Shown here piece after piece: positions 49,954-59,072 of a DNA stretch of 64,000 bases. The stretch covers positions 62,001 through 126,000 of the forward strand of contig JANRJL010000004.1 of NCBI GenBank assembly GCA_033763995.1, written 5' to 3'. The notes under the pieces are model-generated. The model was given only the letters and a program-made list of their open reading frames with translations. It was not told the DNA's origin and did not search any database. This DNA is from GCA-2737725 sp033763995 (lineage in GTDB: Bacteria; Pseudomonadota; Alphaproteobacteria; Rhodospirillales; Rhodospirillaceae). The position numbers and the translations under genes were made by a program. Positions within the stretch are counted from its first letter, which is position 1. Every line of letters begins with the position of its first letter.

Positions 49954-50997
49954 TCAAAACTCCGGCTTACCCTCGCGGTTGGATTCCATGAAGCACATCA
50001 CCAAGGTCCAGCCGAGATTGAGGCCGGTGCGCTTCACCGTGGGTTCGGTGAACGAATAGGCCGACTGCGCGATCTTGCCGTCCTTGTCCTTGGCGAAGAC
50101 GTACATCACCAGCACGTCGCGGGTGAAGGCGCCGGTCTCGTTGTTGATCTGCCAATCGACGTTGCGCAGCGTGATGTTCACTTCGCGCGGCTCCGGCTCC
50201 TCGCTCATGAACTTCACCGCGCCGCCTTGATCGGTCATGGGGAAGGGCCCATGCCGCTTGAACGGGATGTCGCGGCCGCCCGACACGCCCGGGATGTCGG
50301 CCTGGCACATGAACTGCCGCGCGCGGTTCATCTTGTGATAGACGCCGTCGGGGTTGCCGGCGATCTGCTTGCCCTTGGCGTCGAAGGTCAGCTCGCGCAC
50401 CCAGAGCGCGTTGGTGGTGAGCTGCATGTGATAGTCGGTGACGCGCTTGGCGTTGTCGCCCTTGCGCGTCCAGGTGCAGTCGCCCCGCTTCATGGCGCCA
50501 TGAAACTGCCCGGCCTCGCGCTTCCACAGCACGTCGCAGCCCTGGGTATAGGGCGTGGTGTCCGGCTTCAGATCTTTCAACACGTCCGGCGACTGATCGG
50601 CGTTCCAATACTTCTTCTTCGCCTCGCCCTCGGCCTGGTCGAGATAGTACATGCGCATGCGCACGGCTTGCTCTTTGTTATCGGCCTCGAGCGTGTAAAG
50701 CCGCACGCGGTTGGGCTGGTCGAGCTTGTTGTCGAGGCTGTCCTGGACGAAGAACACATACTTGCCGAAAGCCGGAAGATCGACCCGCACGATCTTGGAA
50801 TTCATGCGCGCGTTGCGCGCCTCCGGGCGCACGCCGCCGCGACCCTCGAAGTAGAACTGCTCCTGACTGTCGTAGACGCCGGGCAGCATCTCGGCCAGCA
50901 CCATGATGTCCCGTTCCGTCGGCGTCGAATCCTGGCCTTGCGCCCATGCACCCTGCGCCAGCGCGGCCAGCAGCGCCGCGAGAATGAGTTCTTTCAC
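49954..50997 (-). CDS. Exported CpcT/CpeT-like protein
   Basis: This 347-residue secreted protein has a signal peptide (ILAALLAALAQGAWAQ). The middle resembles the CpcT/CpeT chromophore-lyase fold: MLPGVYDSQEQFYF, PNRVRLYTLEADNKEQAVRMRMYYL and YTQGCDVLWKREAGQFHGAMKRGDCTW (the GC-x-W and C-x-W cysteines). A C-terminal extension of about 140 residues is unlike cyanobacterial CpeT. In cyanobacteria the family attaches bilins to phycobiliproteins; this organism shows no phycobiliprotein, so the role here is unknown. It is divergent from a PadR regulator. Confidence 0.75.
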   Translation of the reverse strand: MKELILAALLAALAQGAWAQGQDSTPTERDIMVLAEMLPGVYDSQEQFYFEGRGGVRPEARNARMNSKIVRVDLPAFGKYVFFVQDSLDNKLDQPNRVRLYTLEADNKEQAVRMRMYYLDQAEGEAKKKYWNADQSPDVLKDLKPDTTPYTQGCDVLWKREAGQFHGAMKRGDCTWTRKGDNAKRVTDYHMQLTTNALWVRELTFDAKGKQIAGNPDGVYHKMNRARQFMCQADIPGVSGGRDIPFKRHGPFPMTDQGGAVKFMSEEPEPREVNITLRNVDWQINNETGAFTRDVLVMYVFAKDKDGKIAQSAYSFTEPTVKRTGLNLGWTLVMCFMESNREGKPEF

Positions 50998-51077
50998 GTG
51001 TCCCTCCCTGAAACGGACGAATACCGTTTTCGCCGCAGATCATGGTCTTCAAGCAGCGTTCTTGCCATACATCGTAG

Positions 51078-51098
51078 TTCGAGGTAATATGCCTCGAA
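51078..51098. promoter_or_regulatory. Palindrome in the divergent PadR promoter
   Basis: TTCGAGG (51078-51084) and CCTCGAA (51092-51098) form a perfect 7-bp inverted repeat around TAATATG. It lies 21 bases before the padR start and about 80 bases before the divergent CpcT/CpeT-like gene. It is a plausible PadR operator that could control both directions, though the sequence is not the classic ATGT-n8-ACAT. Confidence 0.55.
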
Positions 51099-51119
51099 TC
51101 GACACCTATGGAGGCCCGC

Positions 51120-51470
51120 GTGGCCGGAAAATCGACCAACCCCAACTTCATGAACGGCGTGCCGGAGTTGCTGATTCTGCGCCTGCTGAAAGACCGCGAG
51201 ATGTATGGCTACGAATTGGTGCAGGCCATCCGCGCCGTCACGCGCGACGCCGTGAGCCTGGGCGAGGGCGTGGTGTACCCCGTGCTGCACGCGCTGGAGA
51301 AGGACGGCGCGCTCAAGTCGCGCCGCAAGCCCGTCAACGGGCGCACGCGCGTCTATTACACGGTCACGCCCGCGGGCCAAAAGCGGCTGGGCGCGCTAGT
51401 GGACACTTGGACCAAATTGAACGACGCGGTTGGCGGAGCGATTCGGGGAGGAGCCTATGTCGCGGCCTGA
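51120..51470 (+). CDS. PadR-family transcriptional regulator
   Basis: This 116-residue winged-helix regulator has LLILRLLKDREMYGYELVQAI (helix 1 and turn), VSLGEGVVYPVLHALEKDGALKSRR (recognition helix) and GRTRVYYTVTPAGQKRL (wing). The GTG at 51120 has GGAGG five bases upstream; an ATG at 51108 is in frame but overlaps that site. It overlaps the next gene by 14 bases. PadR regulators of this type usually repress a neighbouring membrane-protein gene with which they are paired. Confidence 0.88.
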   Translation: MAGKSTNPNFMNGVPELLILRLLKDREMYGYELVQAIRAVTRDAVSLGEGVVYPVLHALEKDGALKSRRKPVNGRTRVYYTVTPAGQKRLGALVDTWTKLNDAVGGAIRGGAYVAA

Positions 51471-52167
51471 TTTTTCGACTCTGTCCGAGACGCTGCTGCG
51501 CGGCGGCATCGCGGCGCGGCATGTGCAGCGTTACGTGCGCGAACTCGGCGATCACTTCGATGACTTGGTGCGCGAGGCCATGGCCGGCGGTAAGTCCGCT
51601 TCCGATGCCGAACACGCCGCGGCGGCGCGCATAGGTTCCATCGATCAATTGGCGCGAACCATGCTCACGCGCGACGATCTTAAGTCTCTGGGCGCGCGCT
51701 ATCCGTGGGCGGTGTACGGCCTTGCCCCGAGTTTGTTGTTGGCGTGCGCCATTTTGCTATCGGTGCTGGCCTATGGCGCCATCGCCGTCGCGCTGAAGCC
51801 CGACGGCGACTCGCCAGCGATCATGCCGGATTGGATTCAGCCTTTCATCGACGGTTGGAGTTGGCTCATCACATACCCGATGCCGATAATCTTGGCGGGC
51901 CTCACGGCATGGCAGGGGACCCGCCAGCGGATTGGTCTTGCTTGGATTCTGACCGGGACCGGTTTGGTCGGGCTCATCGGCGGCTTTCACGACATTGGCG
52001 TGATTTGGCCGCAGGCACCCGGGGGTCATGGTGAAATCCGCGCAGGTCTCGGAATTGAACCCAATTCAGCGGATTTCGCGGGCGATGTGGTTCAAGCCGT
52101 GCTCAATATCTCGATTGCCACCGCACTTGCGGTTTGCCTCAAGCGAGGCCCGTACAAGTTGGAATAG
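51457..52167 (+). CDS. Membrane protein paired with PadR
   Basis: This 236-residue protein's N-terminal ~85 residues form a cytoplasmic helical domain (RHVQRYVRELGDHFDDLVREAM, ASDAEHAAAARIGSIDQLARTML) like the HAAS/permease-prefix domain often coupled to PadR. About four membrane segments follow: SLLLACAILLSVLAYGAI, WLITYPMPIILAGLTA, IGLAWILTGTGLVGLIGG and a C-terminal helix. The function is unknown. The start has GGGGAGG eight bases upstream. It is translationally coupled to padR. Confidence 0.8.
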   Translation: MSRPDFSTLSETLLRGGIAARHVQRYVRELGDHFDDLVREAMAGGKSASDAEHAAAARIGSIDQLARTMLTRDDLKSLGARYPWAVYGLAPSLLLACAILLSVLAYGAIAVALKPDGDSPAIMPDWIQPFIDGWSWLITYPMPIILAGLTAWQGTRQRIGLAWILTGTGLVGLIGGFHDIGVIWPQAPGGHGEIRAGLGIEPNSADFAGDVVQAVLNISIATALAVCLKRGPYKLE

Positions 52168-52273
52168 ACTAAAGCCTAAGCACGCCGACCTTCAGCTTCT
52201 AATCCGCGCCAAATCCGGCAAAAGCCGCTATAATCCTGCCCGCCCGCGATGAAGGTCGCGGCGGGGAGGGTTG

Positions 52274-53815
52274 GTGGCGCGTTCCATTGCACCATATGTC
52301 TTGAGGCGCCGCGACGCGCTGGCCGGATCGGCCGCGCTCGCGGCTGCACCGTTGCTGCGCGCGGCGCAGGCGGCCGCACCGAAGGGGAAGATGCCGGTGG
52401 ATCAGTATCAAGCATACGACGGCTTGGGTTTGGCCGAGCTTATCGCCAAGGGCGAGATCGAGCCGCGCGAGTTGCTGGAAGCCGCCATCACGCGCCTGGA
52501 AGCGACCAACCCCAAGGTCAATTGCATCGCCGCCAAGCTGTACGATCACGGGCGTCGGCAAGTCGCCGATGGCTTGCCCCGGGGGCCGTTCACGGGCGTG
52601 CCCTTTCTGTTGAAAGACTTGAGCGTCGCCCTGGCGGGCACGGTCACGGGCTCGGGCAGCAAATTTTTCCAAGACGACATGGCCGGCGTCGATACGACGA
52701 CGGTCGTGCGCTACAAGCGCGCGGGCCTCGTGATTTTCGGCAAGACGACGACGCCCGAATTGGGGCTCACCGGCACGACGGAGTCTATTCCCCACGGCCT
52801 CACGCGCAATCCCTGGAACCTGGACCTCACCGTCGGCGGGTCCTCGGGCGGGGCGGGCGCGGCCGTGGCCGTGGGCATCGTGCCCATGGCCAATGCCAGC
52901 GACGGGGCGGGGTCGATCCGCACGCCCGCCTCGTGCTGCGGCGTGTTCGGCCTCAAGCCCTCGCGCGCCCGCGTGCCCCTGGGACCCTTGCGCCTCGAGG
53001 GCTGGAACGGGCTCGGCACGGTGCACGCCGTGAGCCGCAGCGTGCGCGACAACGCCGCGCTTTTGGATGCCACGGCCGGGCCCGACGTGGGCGACCCCTA
53101 TGCCGCCCTGCCGCCGGCGCGCCCCTTCGTGCAGGAAGTGGGGGCCGATCCCGGCAAGCTGCGCATCGCGCTGATGTTGAAACCCACCTCGGGCGCGGCC
53201 GTCAGCGCCGAGTGCCTCGCCGCGGCGCGTGACGCGGCCAAGCTGTGCGAAAGCCTGGGCCATATCGTCGAGGAAGCCCAGCCGCCCATCGATCACGCCG
53301 CCACTAACGCCGGAGTCTTCACCACACTGGGTGTCGCGACGGTTCAACAACTCGAGGCCCGCTCCGCGCGTGCCGGTCGGCCCGTGACGGAAGCCGACGT
53401 CGAACCCGTCACGTGGTACTTCTATCAGGAGGGCAAGAAGGCGACCGGGGTCGCCTACGCCAATGCCCGGGCCGCCTTCGATCAGGCCGGGCGCGCCATG
53501 GCCGAGTTCCTGCAGACCTATGACGTCATCCTGTCGCCGACCCTGGCCAAGCCGCCGGTGAAACTGGGTCTGCTCAGCCTCTCGCCGGCCAACTTCGACG
53601 ATTACGTCAAGGAGGTCACGACCTTCGGGCCCTTCACGGCCTTGGCCAATATCTGCGGCCAGCCGGCCATGTCGGTGCCGCTGCACTGGTCGGCGGATGG
53701 ACTGCCCATCGGCGTGATGTTCGCCGGCCGCATCGGCGACGAGGCCACGCTGTATCGCCTGGCCGGGCAACTCGAAACCGCGCGGCCTTGGTTCAACCGC
53801 CGCCCGCCGATCTGA
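52274..53815 (+). CDS. Amidase (amidase signature family), probable Tat substrate
   Basis: This protein of about 513 residues starts with LRRRDALAGSAALAAAPLLRAAQAA, a twin-arginine-like signal. The catalytic triad is intact: Lys in VPFLLKDLSV, the Ser-Gly loop in VGGSSGGAGAA, and ASDGAGSIRTPASCCGVFGLKPS with the nucleophile Ser. It should hydrolyse an amide outside the cytoplasm. GTG at 52274 and TTG at 52271 are both possible starts behind GGGAGGG. It is followed nine bases later by a serine hydrolase gene, so the two probably share a transcript. Confidence 0.88.
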   Translation: MARSIAPYVLRRRDALAGSAALAAAPLLRAAQAAAPKGKMPVDQYQAYDGLGLAELIAKGEIEPRELLEAAITRLEATNPKVNCIAAKLYDHGRRQVADGLPRGPFTGVPFLLKDLSVALAGTVTGSGSKFFQDDMAGVDTTTVVRYKRAGLVIFGKTTTPELGLTGTTESIPHGLTRNPWNLDLTVGGSSGGAGAAVAVGIVPMANASDGAGSIRTPASCCGVFGLKPSRARVPLGPLRLEGWNGLGTVHAVSRSVRDNAALLDATAGPDVGDPYAALPPARPFVQEVGADPGKLRIALMLKPTSGAAVSAECLAAARDAAKLCESLGHIVEEAQPPIDHAATNAGVFTTLGVATVQQLEARSARAGRPVTEADVEPVTWYFYQEGKKATGVAYANARAAFDQAGRAMAEFLQTYDVILSPTLAKPPVKLGLLSLSPANFDDYVKEVTTFGPFTALANICGQPAMSVPLHWSADGLPIGVMFAGRIGDEATLYRLAGQLETARPWFNRRPPI

Positions 53816-53824
53816 GGCCCCTCG

Positions 53825-55009
53825 ATGCGAACGCCCGCCGCCATCGCCGCGCCGATCCTGTTCGCCGGGCTTGGCGTCGTGGCGCTGGAGGCTTCCGACC
53901 AATGGTGGTTCTGGACGCGCTATTTCAATCCGCCGCCGAACCCCGTCGAATGGGCGGCGTCGTCCTACGACGTCACCGCCGACATGATCTCCGAGGTGCG
54001 GAGCGAAATTCCAGTCGTGCCCGCCGAGCAAGCCGGATTTTCAGCGGCGGGCCTGGAGCAGGCCGCCGCCTGGGCCGAGCAAAACAACTCCGCCGCGCTC
54101 ATCGTCGCCCACCGGGGCGCCATCGTGTTCGAGCGCTACTGGGGCGGCCTGTCGGCCGAACAATTGTACAGCGGCCGGTCCATGAGCAAGTCGCTCAACG
54201 GGCTCATTTACGGCGTCGCCATCCATGAAGGCTATCTGGCGCTGGAAGACCCCATTGGCCGCCATCTGCATGAATGGGTCGCTGATCCGCGCGGTCGCAT
54301 CAGCGTGCGCCAAGTGCTCGACAACACGACGGGGCTGGAGAATCCGAGTTTCAGCTTTTCGCCCTTCAGCAAGCTGACGCAACTGTCGTGGGGTGCCCAC
54401 ATCGACCGCGCGGCGCTGTCGTTCGAGCTGGACGGCACGCCGGGCGCGGCCTTCGCCATCTCCAACGCCAACTCGCAGCTGTTGGGCCTGATCCTGGAGC
54501 GCGCCACCGGCCAAAAATTCGCCGATTACTTCGCCGAGAAGATTTGGACGCCCATCGGCGCCGAACACGGCAGCTTCTACATGGACCGCCCCGGCGGCTT
54601 GGTTCACACCGACTGCTGCTTCCGCGCCCGGCCGCGCGATTGGCTGCGCCTGGGCGAACTGGTGCGCAACGACGGTGTGTGGAACGGCATGCGCATCCTG
54701 CCGGAGGGCTGGGTGAAAACCATGACCACGCCCTCGGCGGCCAACCCCAATCATGGCCTGACGTGGTGGCTGGGCAGTCCCTACGCCGAGACCCGCGATT
54801 ATCTGCCCGGCCGGCCCAGCGCGGCGGACCGGTGGTATCAGTCCGAGCCCTACCTCGCCGACGACGTGGTGTTCATGGAAGGCGGCGGCAACCGCATGGT
54901 GTGGGTGATCCCGTCCAAGGGACTGACCATCGTGCGGCTCGGCACGGCGTCCAAGACCTGGGACTGCGCGGCGATTCCCAACGCCGTGATGCGGGCGATG
55001 AATCCCTAA
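53825..55009 (+). CDS. Exported serine hydrolase (class C beta-lactamase fold)
   Basis: This 394-residue penicillin-binding-protein-like hydrolase has an N-terminal hydrophobic signal or anchor (IAAPILFAGLGVVALEAS). The SxxK motif is S119-M-S-K122; the second motif is probably SNANSQLLG; HGLTWWLG and GGGNRMVWV lie near the expected third motif. GRSMSKSLNGLIYGVAIHEGYLALEDPIG is typical of this esterase/amidase-like group. True beta-lactamase activity is not implied. Its stop overlaps the convergent DUF1838 gene by four bases. Confidence 0.86.
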   Translation: MRTPAAIAAPILFAGLGVVALEASDQWWFWTRYFNPPPNPVEWAASSYDVTADMISEVRSEIPVVPAEQAGFSAAGLEQAAAWAEQNNSAALIVAHRGAIVFERYWGGLSAEQLYSGRSMSKSLNGLIYGVAIHEGYLALEDPIGRHLHEWVADPRGRISVRQVLDNTTGLENPSFSFSPFSKLTQLSWGAHIDRAALSFELDGTPGAAFAISNANSQLLGLILERATGQKFADYFAEKIWTPIGAEHGSFYMDRPGGLVHTDCCFRARPRDWLRLGELVRNDGVWNGMRILPEGWVKTMTTPSAANPNHGLTWWLGSPYAETRDYLPGRPSAADRWYQSEPYLADDVVFMEGGGNRMVWVIPSKGLTIVRLGTASKTWDCAAIPNAVMRAMNP

Positions 55010-55863
55010 ATCTTCCGCGGTCGCGCGTCCAACTGTTGCGGCGCGTCCTTGCGGGCGCGAGCGAGGTATTCCGGCGGCAAGTCCTCGACCGACTTCAGCT
55101 TGCGCCCGGCGGCGTGCCACACCACGTGGCCGGGTGTGTCGCCCATCTCCATCCACGGCAACCACGGCGCCACATAGCTGGAGGCAAACAGGCTTTCGGC
55201 GCGCTTGAGGTTGGGGTCGGCGAATTCTTTGATCGGGCAGAATGTGCTGGAACACTCCAGCCACGGCTGGGGCATCTCGGCCAATCCGCGGTCCTTGATC
55301 AGCCAGATCATGTCGCCCAACGCCGACCAATGGAGCCGCAGGGGCTTGTCGGGCACTGTGCCGATCTGGGTCTTGAAGCGCAGGCCGTTCACCGACAGCA
55401 GGAAGTTATCGTCGCCGCCGAGCAGGTTGGAGCGCACGGCGTTGGTCTTGCCCGTGTAGGGGTTGACCCAGGTGTCGATCATCTTTTCCGTCTCGAGATC
55501 GCGGAAGAACGTGAGCGTGCGGCCGCTCTGGATATAGCCGTCGCCATTGGGGTTGGGCCGATAACGGTTGATCTCGCAGCCCTCGAAGCGAAACAGCGGC
55601 TTGGGCGCCGTCTTTTCCTGTTGACCATAGATGATGCCGGTGTACCACCACGGGCAGTCGACCTCCTCGAGGCTGCCGTACATCTTCATGAAGCCGTGCA
55701 GGTTGACCAGGGGATCGTCGAGGTTGGGCAACCCCGGCGCGGCGCCCACCAAGGCCCGCGCCGGGCGCGATGCACTGCCCACGCAGCCGAGCATCATGGC
55801 TGTTACGCTGAAGCCGCCAAGGGCGTCACGGCGCGAATATTCAAGCACTTGAGAATCGTTCAT
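55006..55863 (-). CDS. DUF1838 protein with Tat-like signal
   Basis: This 285-residue protein starts YSRRDALGGFSVTAMMLGC, a twin-arginine motif followed by a hydrophobic stretch and a Cys that could be lipidated. The body matches DUF1838: LVNLHGFMKMYGSLEEVDCPWWYTGIIYG, YRPNPNGDGYIQSGRTLTFFRD, VNPYTGKTNAV and a C-terminal WMEMGDTPGHVVWHAAG block. The family function is unknown. The ATG at 55863 has GGGAGG upstream. It is transcribed away from the tandem-repeat array. Confidence 0.85.
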   Translation of the reverse strand: MNDSQVLEYSRRDALGGFSVTAMMLGCVGSASRPARALVGAAPGLPNLDDPLVNLHGFMKMYGSLEEVDCPWWYTGIIYGQQEKTAPKPLFRFEGCEINRYRPNPNGDGYIQSGRTLTFFRDLETEKMIDTWVNPYTGKTNAVRSNLLGGDDNFLLSVNGLRFKTQIGTVPDKPLRLHWSALGDMIWLIKDRGLAEMPQPWLECSSTFCPIKEFADPNLKRAESLFASSYVAPWLPWMEMGDTPGHVVWHAAGRKLKSVEDLPPEYLARARKDAPQQLDARPRKI

Positions 55864-55905
55864 CGGAACCTCCCGGCTGTTCACGCCACGATACCTGATT
55901 TTGCG

Positions 55906-56170
55906 CAAACAAAAACGGCGCTTGGTTAGTCAGGCGCCCCCGCCGGCGTGAGTCGGCCCAAAACAAACAAAAACGGCGCTTGGTTACCCAAGCGCCCCCG
56001 CCGGCGTGAGCCGGCCAAAATAAACAAAAACGGCGCTTGGTTGCACAGGCGCCCCCGCCGGCGTGAGCCGGCCCAAAACAAACAAAAACGGCGCGTGGTT
56101 GCACAGGCGCCCCCGCCGGCGTGAGCCGGCCCAAAACAAACAAACACGGCGCTTGGTTGCCCAAGCACCG
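55906..56170 (-). repeat. 58-bp tandem array resembling serial intrinsic terminators
   Basis: Units begin at 55906, 55964, 56021, 56079 and 56137 (four full, the fifth partial; spacing 58, 57, 58, 58). On the minus strand each has a GCCGGC-tcac-GCCGGC hairpin, then a GGCGC...GCGCC hairpin (best in the second unit: GGCGCTTGG/CCAAGCGCC), then GTTTTTGTTTG. Transcription leaving the TonB receptor gene would meet up to five hairpin/T-run signals. There are no unique spacers. Stretches appear open in all frames because the unit is not a multiple of three. Confidence 0.88.
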
Positions 56171-56213
56171 TTGAAGTTTATCGCGACGGGTGGTCGCGAG
56201 TAGAACCGTCAAA

Positions 56214-58676
56214 CTAGAACTTGATCTCGGCTTCCACGCCCACCAAACGGCGCGCCGCCGGGTGGATGAACGAACCGCCGAACTCCGGCGCCGGGATGAC
56301 TTCTTCCAGGTGACGGCTGTTGGCGAGGTTCTTGGCGAAGGCCGTGACCGACCACATCTCGGCCTGCAGGCCGACGCGCAGGTCGATGGTGGTGAAGGTG
56401 TCGCGGCGCTGCTTGCAGCCCGAGCTGGGCAGGCCCAGCAGGGTCGGGCGGTTTTGGCACTGCACGACGTGGAACCAGGTCGGGCCGACGATGTTGCCGT
56501 CGGCGCGCACCAGCAGGTTGAAGGCCTCGGTGACGGGGGCGTCCAACTGCGCGCCGAAATTCAGCGTGTAGTCGGCGGTGTAGGGCGACTTGTTGCCCAC
56601 CGTGTCGGGGCGCGAGGTCATGCGCTTGATCTTGCTGTCGACCACGTTACCGCCGGCATAGACCGAGAACTCGTCGAAAATCTGCGCATTCAAGGCCATT
56701 TCGGCGCCCTTGAGCTTGATGCGGTCGATGTTGTTGACGACGCGCAGCAGGCCGAACGGACCCACCAGGAACTCGAAGAACTGCATGTTCTTCACGGTGT
56801 TGTGGTAGGCGGCGCCGTCCAAGCTGACGCGGTTGTCCAGGAACTTCGACTTGAAGCCGAGTTCGAAGGCCGACGAACGCTCCTCGCGGAAGTCGTCGCT
56901 GATGCGGATACCCGCGTTCACCGGCGGACGGTTGAAGAACGCGTTCACCGTGGCGTTGGCGCCCTGGTTGTTGAATCCGCCGGCCTTGAAGCCGATGCCC
57001 CAGTTGGCGTACAGCGTCACGTCGTCGCTGGCGTTGTAGGTCAAGCTGACCTTGGGCTCCAACTGATCGAAGGTGTTCTTCTTGAGCGCCTGGACGCCCG
57101 CCGGGTTGACGGTGCGGTCCAGCGCCGGGTTGAGCGGCGCGCCGCCGCCCGAAACGCCGTCGTTGGTGAAGTCGACGAACTGCGTGCGCGGCGCCGTGGG
57201 CACCAGGTTGCGCACCTTGCGTTTTTCATTGTCGTAACGCAGCGCCAACGCGGCTTCCAGGTTGTCCTGGATGTCGTAGGCGACTTGGCCGAACACGGCG
57301 AAGACGTCGCTGTTGAAGTCGTCATACACCAACGCTTCGGTCGGGTTGCTGCTGGTGGCCGGCAGGACCAGTTGTTCGGTGATGCCGCGGCCCTTGTCGA
57401 TGCCGAGGTTGATGCCGACCTGGCGGTCGATCTTGAGGGCGTAGGCGCCCACCAGCCAACGCAGGTCTTGCTCGCCGGGCGAGGCGAAGCGGATTTCGCC
57501 GCTGAAATCCTTCTGGTTGCGCACTTGATACTGCGTGCCGTCGCACGCCGAGGGCGTGTAGGGGCCCAGGAACGAGGCCTCCGGCGTCGGCGCGAAGAAC
57601 TGCGGCAGCGGCAGGCGCACGCCTTGGGCCAGCAATTGCGTGATCGACGAGCGGCAGGTGGCTTCTTGGTTGAAGAAGCCGAAGGCGCCCGAGGTGCCGT
57701 CGGCCGAGAAGTCGTTCTTGATGTTGCTGTAGAGCGCCCAGGCGGTCAGCGTGCCCGAGGAGTATTGCTGGTCGATCTTGGCCGAGACTTCGAGTGCGTC
57801 CTGGTCGTTCTCGGGATCGATGTTGGGCTGGAACACGAACTTGTGGTCGTTCACGTCCTCGTCGACGGACGGCACGCCCAGGATTTGAGCCAGCACCGGC
57901 AGGGCGAAGGCGGCGTTGAAGGTGATCGAGGCCGCGTCCACCTGGCCCCAGCGGGCCTTCAGGTCGACGCTGGTGTCGTCGTTGGGCTCGAACACCAGGC
58001 GGCCGTTGACGTTGTAACCTTCGTAGTCGTCGACGACCTTCTTGTTCAGGAAGGTGTTCTTGAAGAAGCCGTCGGTGGTGCGCCAGTCGGCTTGCAACTT
58101 GTAGCCCAGCTTGTCGTTGATGGGCCCGCTGGTGGCGACCATGGTCGCGTAGCTCTTGTTGTCGGCGACCGTGGCTTTGATGATCGACTCTTGGGTGTCG
58201 CCCGGCTTGCGGGTGGAGATGATCATGGCGCCGGCGGCGGCGTTACGTCCGTAGAGCGCGCCTTGGGGGCCTTTCAGAATTTCGATCTGGCTGAGGTCCG
58301 AGTATTCGCGGTTGAAAGCGGCCGGGTTGGTCATCAACACGCCGTCGATGATGAGGCCGAAGCTGTTTTCGGCGTCGCGCGCGCCGTTGATGCCGCGGAT
58401 GTTGACCTGGGTGTCGCCGACTTCGGCGGTGTCGACCAGGGTCACGCCGGGGGTCAGCGCGATGAAGTCGTGGGCGCGGACAATGCCCGCGTTCTTGATG
58501 GTGGTGCCGGTGATGGCGGTGATCGAGGCGGGCACGTCTTGCAGCGACTCAGCGCGCTGACGGGCCGTGACGATGATCTCTTCGATGGCGCCGCCCTGGG
58601 CGAAGGCCGGAGCCGACGCGAGCAGGATGACCGAGCTGGCCGAGAGCAAGAGCGAGGTCTTAAGGGTTTTCTTCAC
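56214..58676 (-). CDS. TonB-dependent outer-membrane receptor
   Basis: This 820-residue receptor starts with a signal peptide (LKTSLLLSASSVILLASAPAFAQ), then a TonB-box-like EEIIVTARQRAESLQDVP. The plug domain (about 35-150) has ITGTTIKNAGIVRAHDFIALTPGV, VNIRGING and QIEILKGPQGALYGRNAAAGAM. A 22-strand barrel follows and ends RLVGVEAEIKF, with the terminal Phe recognised by BAM. The GTG at 58676 has AAGGAGA six bases upstream. It imports an unknown substrate; no siderophore genes are close. It is divergent from an exported M14 peptidase. Confidence 0.95.
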   Translation of the reverse strand: MKKTLKTSLLLSASSVILLASAPAFAQGGAIEEIIVTARQRAESLQDVPASITAITGTTIKNAGIVRAHDFIALTPGVTLVDTAEVGDTQVNIRGINGARDAENSFGLIIDGVLMTNPAAFNREYSDLSQIEILKGPQGALYGRNAAAGAMIISTRKPGDTQESIIKATVADNKSYATMVATSGPINDKLGYKLQADWRTTDGFFKNTFLNKKVVDDYEGYNVNGRLVFEPNDDTSVDLKARWGQVDAASITFNAAFALPVLAQILGVPSVDEDVNDHKFVFQPNIDPENDQDALEVSAKIDQQYSSGTLTAWALYSNIKNDFSADGTSGAFGFFNQEATCRSSITQLLAQGVRLPLPQFFAPTPEASFLGPYTPSACDGTQYQVRNQKDFSGEIRFASPGEQDLRWLVGAYALKIDRQVGINLGIDKGRGITEQLVLPATSSNPTEALVYDDFNSDVFAVFGQVAYDIQDNLEAALALRYDNEKRKVRNLVPTAPRTQFVDFTNDGVSGGGAPLNPALDRTVNPAGVQALKKNTFDQLEPKVSLTYNASDDVTLYANWGIGFKAGGFNNQGANATVNAFFNRPPVNAGIRISDDFREERSSAFELGFKSKFLDNRVSLDGAAYHNTVKNMQFFEFLVGPFGLLRVVNNIDRIKLKGAEMALNAQIFDEFSVYAGGNVVDSKIKRMTSRPDTVGNKSPYTADYTLNFGAQLDAPVTEAFNLLVRADGNIVGPTWFHVVQCQNRPTLLGLPSSGCKQRRDTFTTIDLRVGLQAEMWSVTAFAKNLANSRHLEEVIPAPEFGGSFIHPAARRLVGVEAEIKF

Positions 58677-59072
58677 GAGTTGTCTCCTTACAACGGTACA
58701 CGCTAAGCGATCAGCTTCGCAGCGGAAGCCGTCGCCAAATGAATGGGCGAACACGCTTTTGGCTGTTCCAAGTGTGCCGGACATGCGGCGGCATCGTGTG
58801 GTTCGTCGGCGCGCATGTCCTATCGTTCGCACCCCGCCTGGAACCTAGCGAAATACTTAACCCGCGCAATGGTTAAGCCGGAGTCGGGCGGCCAGGGCGC
58901 AGGATTTCGCGCCCGAGTGTGGCATACCGGTCACACTTTCCGCCCAATCCAAGGTATCACTGTAAAGATCCTGGTGTGATGTCGGCGATTGTCCGCCAAC
59001 CCGCTTTGGCCCTGAAAATCTTCCGACTATGGTCAAGCCCACACAAAGTGGATCAGTTCATCGGGGGCGACA
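58677..59072. other. Divergent promoter region, TonB receptor and M14 peptidase
   Basis: Nearly 400 bases without a gene. AGTGTG (58916-58921) and CACACT (58932-58937) form an inverted repeat with a 10-base centre containing ACCGGT. Further on, ATCAC (about 58962) and GTGTGAT (58974-58980) give a second, looser dyad. Either could be an operator. No Fur-like box or riboswitch is recognisable. Confidence 0.4.

Noticed and set aside
55906..56170. CRISPR array
   Set aside because: Units of 58 bp are contiguous direct repeats with only point differences; there are no unique spacers and no cas genes.
56190..58706. Very long open frame on the plus strand opposite the TonB receptor
   Set aside because: It is the antisense shadow of a clearly recognisable receptor. 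Its translation is low-complexity (Val/Gly/Arg/Ala), as expected when GC-rich codons are read backwards.
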